From positions 1 through 12,782 of the forward strand of contig DGPO01000111.1 of NCBI GenBank assembly GCA_002390485.1: a stretch of 12,782 nucleotides of DNA, given 5' to 3'. The notes under the pieces were generated by a model. That model saw only the letters and a program-made list of their open reading frames with translations. It had not been told where the DNA came from and searched no databases. Shown here in pieces: positions 6,775 to 12,782 of the stretch (within the stretch, counting starts at the first letter, position 1; every line of letters begins with the position of its first letter). A program made the position numbers and the translations under genes. The stretch comes from Halieaceae bacterium UBA4438 (GTDB lineage Bacteria; Pseudomonadota; Gammaproteobacteria; Pseudomonadales; Halieaceae).

Positions 6775-8106
6775 TCAGTGCACCCACTTTGCGACCATCC
6801 GTGACATCGCAATCTCACCTTGGTCAAAGTAGGCATCGTGGTTTTCTTCGATACTGCTGAGGTCGTAAAGGTAATTGACCATAATGCCAACGGATTGATT
6901 TAAGCCTTTTTCGCTGACGTCTGCTGCCCAATGAATCGCATGCAGACTCGCACCGTTACCCAAGTGAAAGCGCGCCACAGGGTCTATGGCAAGATTGTTG
7001 TCGCGCGTACTGCTTAAGTACTGCGCGCAAAGCCTCACCAGTGACTCCCAAAGAGGGTCTGTTGTGTCACGACCCTGGTCTTTTGCCAGCGCCCGAAGTT
7101 CGTCAAGGTCTGCATGGGCTTTCTGTGCAGTAAGCCATCGACAGAAACCAGGAACAGGCGACAACGTGACGTAACGTTTAGTCTTCGGATAGCGCTTACC
7201 GACTTCTTCAACCACCTGCTTAATCAGAAAGTTACCAAATGAGACGCCTGCCAATCCCGGGTGGCAGTTACTGATCGAGTAAAACACCACGGTATCAACA
7301 GCGCGCTCGTCGGTGGGTTCCGCTGTTTTGTCGATCAAGGGCGCAATGGCACTGGGCACACCGGCAGTGAGTGCTACTTCGACAAAGACAAGCGGATCGT
7401 CAGGCATGGCGGGGTGGAAAAATGCAAAACACATGCGGTTGTCGCGTAATCGTGACCGGAGATCATCCCAGCCCTGAATGGCATGGACGGACTCATACTC
7501 AATAATTTTTTCAAGCACCGCTGCCGGGGAGTTCCAGTCGATGACTCTCAGCTCTAGAAAGCCCCGATTAAACCACGAGACAAACTGATGTTTGAGGTCC
7601 GTATCGACGGACTTTAGATCCGAATGTTCGGACAGCAAGTTCAGTAGAGTTCCGCGCATTTTCACCAGTAATGGTGTGGCGTTAGGTGCCATGTTCATTC
7701 GCCGAAACAGTTTAACTCTCGACGCTTCGGTGACACGCGAGAGGTCTGCAAGGTTTTGCGAACTGGGGTCAGCCTTGTAGCGGTCGGCGGCTGCAAGTAT
7801 GGCGTCGCTGTCTGATCCAAAGTCTCGGGCTAAGGCTTCAAAAAATATAATTTTATTGGGCAGATCCAGCGCTTGATAGTCCGCCATGACCTCGCAGGCC
7901 AGTGCCAGACCAGAGGCCTCACCGCGATGATGTAAGAGTTGTCGACATTTGGTGAGCAAGTCCTCAGAGGGCGCTTGTGCAGTGGCTTGTCGACGGCGTG
8001 ACAAAATATCTCGGCCCGCATTGATCACCGAGGCTAAAAGTCCCGAGAAACCACTCGTAGACAATTCCGAACGCGTGTCGATAGGGGGCTGATTCTCGCC
8101 TGACAT
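6775..8106 (-). CDS. Malonyl-CoA decarboxylase (MLYCD/MatA type)
   Basis: A 443-residue enzyme that converts malonyl-CoA to acetyl-CoA and CO2. The N-terminal half is helical (to about 185) and is followed by a GNAT-like catalytic domain. Diagnostic segments are YSISNCHPGLAGVSFGNFL (276-294), RYVTLSPVPGFCRWL (311-325), FHLGNGASLHAIHWAAD (380-396) and the C-terminal VGIMVNYLYDL. S316 in TLSPVPGF and H381 in FHLGNGA correspond to the catalytic Ser329 and His423 of the human enzyme; both are intact. There is no mitochondrial or export signal, so it should be cytoplasmic. The ATG at 8106 has GGAG 9 bases upstream. No malonyl-CoA synthetase (MatB) or malonate transporter is adjacent, so a role in balancing malonyl-CoA against fatty-acid synthesis is as likely as malonate use. 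The neighbour below it is convergent; the one above is divergent. Confidence 0.95.
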   Translation of the reverse strand: MSGENQPPIDTRSELSTSGFSGLLASVINAGRDILSRRRQATAQAPSEDLLTKCRQLLHHRGEASGLALACEVMADYQALDLPNKIIFFEALARDFGSDSDAILAAADRYKADPSSQNLADLSRVTEASRVKLFRRMNMAPNATPLLVKMRGTLLNLLSEHSDLKSVDTDLKHQFVSWFNRGFLELRVIDWNSPAAVLEKIIEYESVHAIQGWDDLRSRLRDNRMCFAFFHPAMPDDPLVFVEVALTAGVPSAIAPLIDKTAEPTDERAVDTVVFYSISNCHPGLAGVSFGNFLIKQVVEEVGKRYPKTKRYVTLSPVPGFCRWLTAQKAHADLDELRALAKDQGRDTTDPLWESLVRLCAQYLSSTRDNNLAIDPVARFHLGNGASLHAIHWAADVSEKGLNQSVGIMVNYLYDLSSIEENHDAYFDQGEIAMSRMVAKWVH

Positions 8107-8136
8107 AACCCGTCACTCCATGGGTGATTCAGGTTT

Positions 8137-8166
8137 ACTATAGCGTCGGTTTGGACGGGCCAGCAA
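8137..8166 (-). promoter_or_regulatory. Candidate sigma-70 promoter of the malonyl-CoA decarboxylase gene
   Basis: Read on the minus strand, TTGCTG (8166-8161) and TATAGT (8142-8137) are separated by 18 bases. The -10 matches 5 of 6 consensus bases and the -35 only 3 of 6. The -10 ends 30 bases before the ATG at 8106. The weak -35 and the inverted repeat immediately upstream would fit a promoter that needs an activator. Confidence 0.35.
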
Positions 8167-8170
8167 CGTG

Positions 8171-8194
8171 TTTGACGCTTATTTTTGCGTCAAA
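8171..8194. promoter_or_regulatory. Inverted repeat upstream of the malonyl-CoA decarboxylase promoter
   Basis: Perfect 8-bp arms TTTGACGC and GCGTCAAA flank TTATTTTT. It lies just upstream of the candidate -35 at 8166-8161. The A/T-rich spacer and the location suggest a dimeric transcription-factor site; the factor is unknown. No T-tract follows the stem, so it is not a typical terminator. Confidence 0.4.
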
Positions 8195-8239
8195 TGCGCG
8201 TTTAGTTACCGCTTAGTGACGCAGCATCATAGTGAGGAC

Positions 8240-8262
8240 TTGTCGCCGTCGCTGTGCGACAA
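8240..8262. repeat. Inverted repeat, TTGTCGC / GCGACAA
   Basis: Perfect 7-bp arms are separated by 9 bases. Six A residues at 8261-8266 overlap and follow the right arm. On the minus strand the corresponding T-tract precedes the stem, and on the plus strand there is no T-tract, so this does not fit an intrinsic terminator in either direction. It may be a regulatory site. Confidence 0.25.
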
Positions 8263-8353
8263 AAAACGGGTTGGATCAGTATGTGGTCTGCTCTTGAGGA
8301 TCCGCTATTCGCGGGGTGGTTCTGCTGCAGCAACGTGGCCCTTAAGTGACTTT

Positions 8354-8378
8354 AATGCAAATGATAATCATTTGCATT
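8354..8378 (+). promoter_or_regulatory. Fur box (ferric uptake regulator binding site)
   Basis: A perfect 25-bp palindrome: arm AATGCAAATGAT, centre A, arm ATCATTTGCATT. The 19-bp core GCAAATGATAATCATTTGC (8357-8375) contains the AATGATAATCATT heart of the classical Fur consensus. A TATATT hexamer at 8381-8386, immediately after it, could be a -10 element, so Fur-Fe(II) would block polymerase under iron-replete conditions. The next gene on the + strand starts at 8430; the decarboxylase start is 248 bases away on the other side. Confidence 0.8.
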
Positions 8379-8429
8379 TATATATTCCGCACGGTAGTCT
8401 TTGGTGACCCTTTCTTGATAGCAATCATT

Positions 8430-8915
8430 ATGTCGGCACCCCCTGTTTTAACCCCTCATTTTCTGGACGCTGAGGCGATGGGCATTATCTGTGATACGCC
8501 GGGTGCAGCGGATGTGTCATGGAAGCTACTGATCGAAAAAGGTGCTCACTACTTGCGCGCACATGACTACGACACGGCTTTTTTACTGGTGGGGGCCGCT
8601 TTGCAGATCGCTTGTAAGAAGCTCACGAGCGCTTCAGCACCCGATTGGCAATGGGCCATGCGGCTGGTGGAGAGCGGAAATATGGTTGTAGTGTCACTTA
8701 GAGCACTGGGTTTTCAGGAGCTTGTGGTTCCACTAATGCACCATGTCGAACGCCAAATAGACGTCATTCCCGATCTTTCTGAGTGCCCGCCGGGGAAGGA
8801 CGCCTCCTGGCTGTGCCGATGGTGTCAATCGATGCATTGCGCGCACCGGCAAGATCAACTTCTCGTCCGCTACTTACGCGTTACTGCCGAAACTGTTCAT
8901 TGCCAGCACCACTAA
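8430..8915 (+). CDS. Unrecognised 161-residue protein with Cys/His-rich C-terminus, predicted Fur-regulated
   Basis: I do not recognise this family. The reading frame is clean and ends in TAA at 8915. The ATG at 8430 is the first usable start downstream of the Fur box. In-frame ATGs further up lie inside the palindrome, and no strong Shine-Dalgarno is visible. Residues 30-62 (WKLLIEKGAHYLRAHDYDTA onward) look like a TPR-type helical hairpin, followed by more amphipathic helices to about 116. The C-terminus is rich in potential metal ligands: C119, C129, C132, H136, C137, H139, C158, H160 and H161, arranged as C-x9-C-x2-C-x3-H-C-x-H and a terminal CQHH. There is no signal peptide or membrane segment, so it is probably cytoplasmic. 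An iron-starvation role with metal or cluster binding is an inference. It is followed 118 bases later by the CotH-type gene on the same strand; co-transcription is possible but unproven. Confidence 0.65.
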   Translation: MSAPPVLTPHFLDAEAMGIICDTPGAADVSWKLLIEKGAHYLRAHDYDTAFLLVGAALQIACKKLTSASAPDWQWAMRLVESGNMVVVSLRALGFQELVVPLMHHVERQIDVIPDLSECPPGKDASWLCRWCQSMHCAHRQDQLLVRYLRVTAETVHCQHH

Positions 8916-9033
8916 AGCCCAGAGATTCCTTGGCGCTTTTCGGCATCATTGACTACTATGCATCCGCGGGCCTTCGCCGTTCCTTACTGGCAGATAGGAT
9001 GTGTGTGCAGTGGTTAAAGAGTGGTACCTCAAA
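8916..9033. other. 118-bp gap before the CotH-type gene
   Basis: No terminator or convincing promoter is visible. An overlapping ORF starting at 8783 in another frame extends across it but is a shadow of the two flanking genes. Confidence 0.3.
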
Positions 9034-10575
9034 ATGTTACGACGCGTTTATCAATCGGCAGTTTTAGTGCCTCTTATTTTAGTGCTCAGTGCCTGCGGTG
9101 GTGGTGGCGGTGGCGGTTCTAGCTCAGAGCCAGTCGCGGTGACCCCTACGCCGGTCACTCCAATACCGGATCCTGTGTTACAAAGCTTTGCGTTATTGGC
9201 GCAAAATAACGCCGATCTCGATGCTGACATTGAATTCAGTATTGACGGTGACACGTTTGCCGCCCGACTTCCAAGTGACACTGCGGTAACGTCGCTGGTG
9301 CCTACGTTTACCTTCGAGGGATCTCAGGTGCTTGTGAACGGTGCGCCACAAGCTTCTGGGCAAGATGCCCAGGATCTCACGGGTGTCGTGTCTTACACCG
9401 TGGAAAATGAGTCGGGGGTGACCAAGACGTTTGACGTCGATCTGACGCGGTTTACGGGCCTCCCTATCATTTACTTGAATACCGATAACGCCATCACGTC
9501 CAAAGAAGATTACGTCACCGGCACCTTTATGATGGACGGCTGGCGCAATTACGATTCGGTCGACGAAATGGCCATGGAAATCAGAGGTCGTGGCAACTCA
9601 ACTTGGCAGCACCCTAAAAAGCCCTATCAAATGAAGCTGGAGTCAAAACGGGCTTTATTTGGAATGCTTGAAGATAAAAAATGGCTCTTTCTGGCCGAGT
9701 ATTCCGACAAAACACTGATGCGAAATCATCTGGCGTTTGAGCTGGGAAGTATGAGCACTCTGGCGTGGACACCCAGTGGGCATTACGCAGAAGTCTTTGT
9801 AAACGGCAGTCATGATGGCATTTACCACATCTCTGAAAAAGTTGAAGACGGTGGTAACAGAGTCGACATTGGCGACACAGGGTTTTTGCTTGAAATTGAC
9901 CAGCCCAGCCGCCTGGATCCGGACGACGTTTCCTTTCGAACAGACACCTACCTCATCAATATTAAAGAGCCGAACCTAGACTACGCTGACCCTGAGTTTA
10001 GTCAGGTCCGTCAACACCTCAATGACTTCGAAGCCGTGCTCTTTAGCGCCGAGTTTGCTGACCCCGAGACGGGTTACGCGTCCTACGCTGACGTGGACAG
10101 TTTCGTTGACTGGTTTCTGATTAACGAAATTGCCAAAAATGTCGATGCGCAGTGGTATTCCAGCATCTTCCTGCACTGGATTCCCGGTGAAAAAATTAAG
10201 ATGGGACCCATCTGGGACTTTGACCTTGGGTTTGGAAATGTTGACTACGCCGACGCGACCTTCCCTGAAGGTTGGTGGGTCAGGTGGAATGACTGGATCA
10301 GTCGAATGTTGGAGGATCCGGCGTTCGCCGAAAGAGTCAAAGAGCGCTACGCCTACTTTGACTCGCAACGGCCCGCGATTAAGCAGAACATCGAAACGTG
10401 GTCTCAATCGCTCAACCTGGCGCAAGCTGAAAACGACTCTATTTGGCAGACCCTTGGCGAATACGTGTGGCCCAATCCGGTGGTCTATGACACGTACCAG
10501 GAAGAAGTCGATCATCTGGTGGATTGGTTAGACACCAGGATGGATTGGCTCGGTAACGCGATTGCAGAGCTCTGA
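9034..10575 (+). CDS. CotH-kinase-family lipoprotein with N-terminal DUF5018-like domain
   Basis: A 513-residue exported lipoprotein. The signal peptide runs MLRRVYQSAVLVPLILV with lipobox LSAC (C21), then a seven-Gly tract and a Ser/Pro/Thr linker to about residue 47. Residues about 48-140 form a beta-sandwich resembling DUF5018 domains (LQSFALLAQNNADL, a VTSLVPTFTFEG strand, a YTVENESG strand). The rest is a CotH-type atypical kinase fold: RGRGNSTW (184-191), KKPYQMKL (195-202), LAEYSDKTLMRN (220-231), SEKVEDGGNR (267-276), NEIAKN (364-369) and GPIWDFDLGFGN (391-402), whose DFD supplies the presumed metal-binding Asp. Bacillus CotH phosphorylates spore coat proteins; bacterial surface homologues have no settled role. 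The ATG at 9034 was chosen because it starts the signal peptide directly; a GTG at 9001 is in frame. The ribosome site is weak. Confidence 0.88.
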   Translation: MLRRVYQSAVLVPLILVLSACGGGGGGGSSSEPVAVTPTPVTPIPDPVLQSFALLAQNNADLDADIEFSIDGDTFAARLPSDTAVTSLVPTFTFEGSQVLVNGAPQASGQDAQDLTGVVSYTVENESGVTKTFDVDLTRFTGLPIIYLNTDNAITSKEDYVTGTFMMDGWRNYDSVDEMAMEIRGRGNSTWQHPKKPYQMKLESKRALFGMLEDKKWLFLAEYSDKTLMRNHLAFELGSMSTLAWTPSGHYAEVFVNGSHDGIYHISEKVEDGGNRVDIGDTGFLLEIDQPSRLDPDDVSFRTDTYLINIKEPNLDYADPEFSQVRQHLNDFEAVLFSAEFADPETGYASYADVDSFVDWFLINEIAKNVDAQWYSSIFLHWIPGEKIKMGPIWDFDLGFGNVDYADATFPEGWWVRWNDWISRMLEDPAFAERVKERYAYFDSQRPAIKQNIETWSQSLNLAQAENDSIWQTLGEYVWPNPVVYDTYQEEVDHLVDWLDTRMDWLGNAIAEL

Positions 10576-10923
10576 GGGTGAGGTTCGTCGCGGAGTTTGC
10601 TCGCGACGGCGAGGACCGACCCGAGTTTCGAGCTGAGTCTCAGGCATCACTGATCCGCGTCAGGAGGGTCATGAGGTGTTGCGTGTTGCTCTTTCACGGG
10701 AGAGGCGTCTTGCGATGTCGGCAAACCGCCTCGCCCTAGCGCATAGAACCTGAGGGCTTGTGACGTCCGTCAGCGACGTTCAACGCGTTCAATGGTGCTC
10801 ATTTTGCAACTGACTTCCTGTGCCGTTTTGACACAAAAAGCCATGCGGTTTTAAGCCGCCGTATTGTCAGATTCAGTGGTCGGTAATCGTGATACCGTAA
10901 TGTAAAGTAGTAGGAGATCACTC
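10576..10923. other. 348-bp intergenic region upstream of the Nudix gene
   Basis: No ORF longer than a few tens of codons has a convincing start. A hairpin lies at 10586-10608, shortly after the CotH-type stop codon. A TTGTCA hexamer at 10864-10869 could be a -35 for the Nudix gene, but I found no good -10 at the right distance. I see no tRNA or recognised small RNA. Confidence 0.4.
10586..10608 (+). terminator. GC-rich hairpin after the CotH-type gene, weak terminator candidate
   Basis: Perfect 7-bp arms CGTCGCG and CGCGACG flank a 9-base loop, starting 11 bases after the stop codon. Position fits a terminator or 3'-end stabiliser, but no T-tract follows, so an intrinsic terminator is not established. 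Confidence 0.25.
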
Positions 10924-11640
10924 GTGACCAACATTCCAGATGCGCGCCCTGCAAGTACCGTTGTTCTGCTTCGAGACACCCACAATGGCATGGAAACGCT
11001 CATGCTAAAGCGCAACAAGGCGCTGATGTTTGCCGGTGGGCTCTGGGTATTTCCCGGCGGTGCGCTTGAGCCGACTGACATTGATGAAGCGGATGGCAAT
11101 ATGGACACTGCTGCTCGAATTGCTGCGGCCCGCGAGGCGGAGGAAGAGTGCGGGCTCAGACCTGATCTCACAAAGATGGTTCATCTGAGTCGCTGGACGA
11201 CCCCCGTAGTCGAGCCCAAGCGATTTCAGACCTGGATATACGCAGCACCGTTGGCTGAAAGCGCAGAGGTCGAGATTGATGGAAGTGAGATTCATGACTT
11301 TTGCTGGATCGGCGTTGCCGACGCGGTAGCACAACATGAGGCGGGGCAGCTGGGCATGCTTCCACCCACATACATCACACTGTGCAGCTTACTGCGCTAT
11401 CCGAATACTGCGGCAATGACAGAGGCAGAGACTCAGCGGTCACCTCACGAAGTATTTCCCATTTTCACAAAAGACGATGGTGCCGTAGCGGTACTGTTTG
11501 AGGGTGATGCTGAGTACGCCCCTGAGGATCACGTCTCTGCGGATGCACGGCACCGGGCTGTCATGCACGGCACGAACTGGGTCTATCTTCACGAAAACGT
11601 TGCTGCTCAGTACCCCGCGTTTGTCAGCAATGAGACCTAA
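10924..11640 (+). CDS. Nudix hydrolase with an extended Nudix box
   Basis: A 238-residue Nudix-superfamily protein; members cleave nucleoside diphosphates linked to another moiety. The GTG start at 10924 has AGGAG 7 bases upstream. The fold begins with ASTVVLLRD and LMLKRN, then FAGGLWVFPGG (36-46). The catalytic helix is R70-E-A-E-E-E-C-G-L78, with the metal-binding Glu residues of the REUXEEXGU motif present. The spacing between the PGG loop (GGALEP, 45-50) and REAEEECGL is longer than in the canonical GX5EX7REUXEEXGU, and the first Glu position is occupied by Thr (T62). This lengthened loop resembles the NUDT19/NUDT7-like branch, in which CoA or acyl-CoA pyrophosphohydrolases occur. CoA hydrolysis is therefore one option, inferred from architecture only. 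The C-terminal domain (about 140-238) has no motif I recognise. The protein is soluble. Confidence 0.88.
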   Translation: MTNIPDARPASTVVLLRDTHNGMETLMLKRNKALMFAGGLWVFPGGALEPTDIDEADGNMDTAARIAAAREAEEECGLRPDLTKMVHLSRWTTPVVEPKRFQTWIYAAPLAESAEVEIDGSEIHDFCWIGVADAVAQHEAGQLGMLPPTYITLCSLLRYPNTAAMTEAETQRSPHEVFPIFTKDDGAVAVLFEGDAEYAPEDHVSADARHRAVMHGTNWVYLHENVAAQYPAFVSNET

Positions 11641-11810
11641 GTTGTTGCGCCATCGATCTGCCCAGAACCTGGGTGCGTAAGTTCACCCGCGTAACCGAGA
11701 CTTTTCACAGTCGATCACGGCGCTCGTGACTCAGCAGCGACTTGACCGACCGTATTTTTGCGGTGACGCGAGTTGGCTTTTCCCTTACTCCCAAGTGTGA
11801 ATGGATGTTT
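11641..11810. other. 170-bp gap between the Nudix and alpha/beta hydrolase genes
   Basis: It contains overlapping short inverted repeats, CCCAG/CTGGG at 11661-11673 and GGGTG/CACCC at 11671-11688, which are mutually exclusive hairpins 20 bases after the Nudix stop. Neither has a T-tract. No clear promoter is visible. Confidence 0.3.
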
Positions 11811-12782
11811 ATGAATACGCAGGTAACCGAGGTCTGTAGCCTCTCGAGCGAACTCCCCACTGACCCTCAGCAAGCACCCGCTTGGCTGGTCAGTGCGTTA
11901 CAGGTTCCGCGAGAAGAGGGGTGGATCGACTCAGGCGGCTGCAAAGTCCACTATTTTCGCTGGGGTAATCCGGAGAATCCGCCCTTACTACTGATGCATG
12001 GCTTCTTAGCGCACGCGCGCTGTTTTGCGTTTATTGCGCCGTTTCTAGCAGAGCACTACCACGTGGTTGCCTACGATCTTTCGGGAATGGGTGACTCTGA
12101 GGCCCGCGAATCCTATCCCGACAAGGTCCGGGCGCAAGAAGTGGTGGACGTTGCCCGCGGCACAGGTCTTTTCGAGCACGACGCAAAGCCCATTGTCATT
12201 GCGCACTCCTATGGCGGACACGTGGGTCTGAGCGCCATGGAGCGCCACGGTGAGCTCTTCGATGGGCTAATCATTTGTGACCTTATGGTGTTGCGGGTTG
12301 AGCGACTCAAAGCGCACTTTTCAAATGGGAAGCCCATGCGGTCAGATCGAAGTCGGCCCAATCGAGTTTATCCCGACTACGCCTCGGCACGGGCCCGTTT
12401 TGTGCTGTCGCCGCCTCAGCCTGTGACAGTGGAGTACCTCAACGAATACATGGCGTACCACTCCCTAAAGCAAGTGGAAGGCGGGTGGACGTGGAAGTTT
12501 GATATCAGTGTCTTTGACAGTGATTTTGGTGTCAGCGATCGTATTTTGAAGCAGGCGCAAGCGATTGTAGCCGCTCCGGGTCGAAAGGCGATTGTCTACG
12601 GACAAGACAGTAAGCTGTTTGATGACGACTCTGCCGATTATCTTCGTGAGTGTGGTGCAACAGACATTCCAATCATTGGAATACCAGGTGCACGTCACCA
12701 CCTGATGCTGGATGAGCCGATTGCTTTGGTGAGCACCCTGCGGTCAATCGTTGCGCAATGGCATGCATCAAATCATTTCACT
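11811..12782 (+). CDS. Alpha/beta hydrolase, 3' truncated by the window end
   Basis: The frame is open from 11811 to the last base with no stop, giving at least 324 residues; the end lies outside the window. It is an alpha/beta-hydrolase fold protein. The oxyanion-hole motif LLLMHGFLAHARCF has HGF at 63-65. YDLSGMGDSEA (88-98) is the usual strand-4 turn. The nucleophile elbow AHSYGG has S133, with Ala replacing the first Gly of GxSxG. Acid candidates are D266 in YGQDSKLF or the D271-D273 cluster, and the catalytic His is H296 or H297 in GARHHLMLDEP, just before the likely C-terminus. No signal peptide is present. An in-frame ATG two codons earlier (11805) is an equally possible start; GGA 5 bases before 11811 tips the choice. 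The substrate (ester, lactone, epoxide or C-C bond) cannot be told. Confidence 0.87.
   Translation, partial: MNTQVTEVCSLSSELPTDPQQAPAWLVSALQVPREEGWIDSGGCKVHYFRWGNPENPPLLLMHGFLAHARCFAFIAPFLAEHYHVVAYDLSGMGDSEARESYPDKVRAQEVVDVARGTGLFEHDAKPIVIAHSYGGHVGLSAMERHGELFDGLIICDLMVLRVERLKAHFSNGKPMRSDRSRPNRVYPDYASARARFVLSPPQPVTVEYLNEYMAYHSLKQVEGGWTWKFDISVFDSDFGVSDRILKQAQAIVAAPGRKAIVYGQDSKLFDDDSADYLRECGATDIPIIGIPGARHHLMLDEPIALVSTLRSIVAQWHASNHFT

Larger units (their letters stand above)
8107..8429. other. 323-bp divergent regulatory region
   Basis: This region lies between the minus-strand malonyl-CoA decarboxylase and the plus-strand 161-residue protein. It contains, left to right, a candidate promoter for the decarboxylase (8137-8166), an inverted repeat (8171-8194), a second inverted repeat (8240-8262) and a Fur box palindrome (8354-8378). 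A 79-codon ORF crosses it but runs through the palindrome and has no recognisable domain, so I do not treat it as a gene. Confidence 0.5.

Noticed and set aside
8168..8407. 79-codon ORF in the divergent region
   Set aside because: It runs through an inverted repeat and the Fur palindrome, has no ribosome site of note and no recognisable protein features. The region is better explained as regulatory.
8783..9067. 94-codon ORF bridging the Cys/His-rich protein gene and the CotH-type gene
   Set aside because: It overlaps both better-supported genes in a different frame and shows no domain.
9097..9126. GGT/GGC repeat coding for seven Gly, considered as a tandem repeat or slippage site
   Set aside because: It is the normal flexible linker after a lipobox Cys in exported lipoproteins. 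The codons are mixed, so slippage is not specially indicated.
9976..10515. 179-codon minus-strand ORF inside the CotH-type gene
   Set aside because: It is a shadow of the strongly motif-supported plus-strand frame (GPIWDFDLGFGN region) and its translation resembles no family.
1..12782. CRISPR array, IS element, phage or integron signatures, tRNA or rRNA genes
   Set aside because: I saw no regularly spaced direct repeats, transposase or integrase motifs, terminal inverted repeats with target duplications, or cloverleaf-like tRNA sequence in the window.

Overview
The window reads as a piece of a proteobacterial chromosome, most likely from a marine gammaproteobacterium. GC looks to be in the low-to-mid 50s by eye. 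Genes are compact, Shine-Dalgarno sites are ordinary, and two genes encode lipoproteins with standard lipoboxes. A strong Fur-type box of the gammaproteobacterial kind is present. The taxon is inferred from gene content and motifs, not from a marker gene. I see no rRNA, tRNA, CRISPR array, insertion sequence or phage gene. Both window ends cut a gene.

Left part (1-5268). The 3' end of a metal-dependent amidohydrolase on the + strand converges, with a 10-base gap, on a four-gene minus-strand block. In transcription order the block is a TetR-type regulator (5268-4663), a zinc-less NADPH-dependent quinone/enone-type reductase of the MDR superfamily (4623-3604), a Rieske non-heme iron oxygenase alpha subunit (3423-2290), and a phytanoyl-CoA dioxygenase-type 2-oxoglutarate/Fe(II) oxygenase (2209-1040). 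Two unrelated iron oxygenases plus a reductase behind a local regulator suggest an oxidative degradation or tailoring pathway for an unidentified organic substrate. An imperfect 25-bp palindrome just upstream of the regulator is a good candidate operator. A 19-bp inverted repeat lies ahead of the Rieske gene.

Middle part (5269-8429). A non-coding stretch with a 9-bp-arm inverted repeat precedes a DUF2891-type lipoprotein on the + strand (5599-6693). It converges on a malonyl-CoA decarboxylase on the minus strand (8106-6775) whose catalytic Ser/His pair is intact. The 323-bp region upstream of that gene carries a plausible promoter, two inverted repeats and, facing the other way, a perfect 25-bp palindrome containing a near-ideal Fur box.

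Right part (8430-12782). The Fur box sits in front of an unrecognised 161-residue protein with a helical, TPR-like N-terminal half and a Cys/His-rich C-terminus. This is the most interesting locus of the window, because an iron-controlled protein with a possible metal site is predicted here without a recognised family. It is followed on the same strand by a CotH-kinase-family lipoprotein with a DUF5018-like N-terminal domain, a 348-bp gap, a Nudix hydrolase with a lengthened Nudix box, and an alpha/beta hydrolase that runs off the end of the window.
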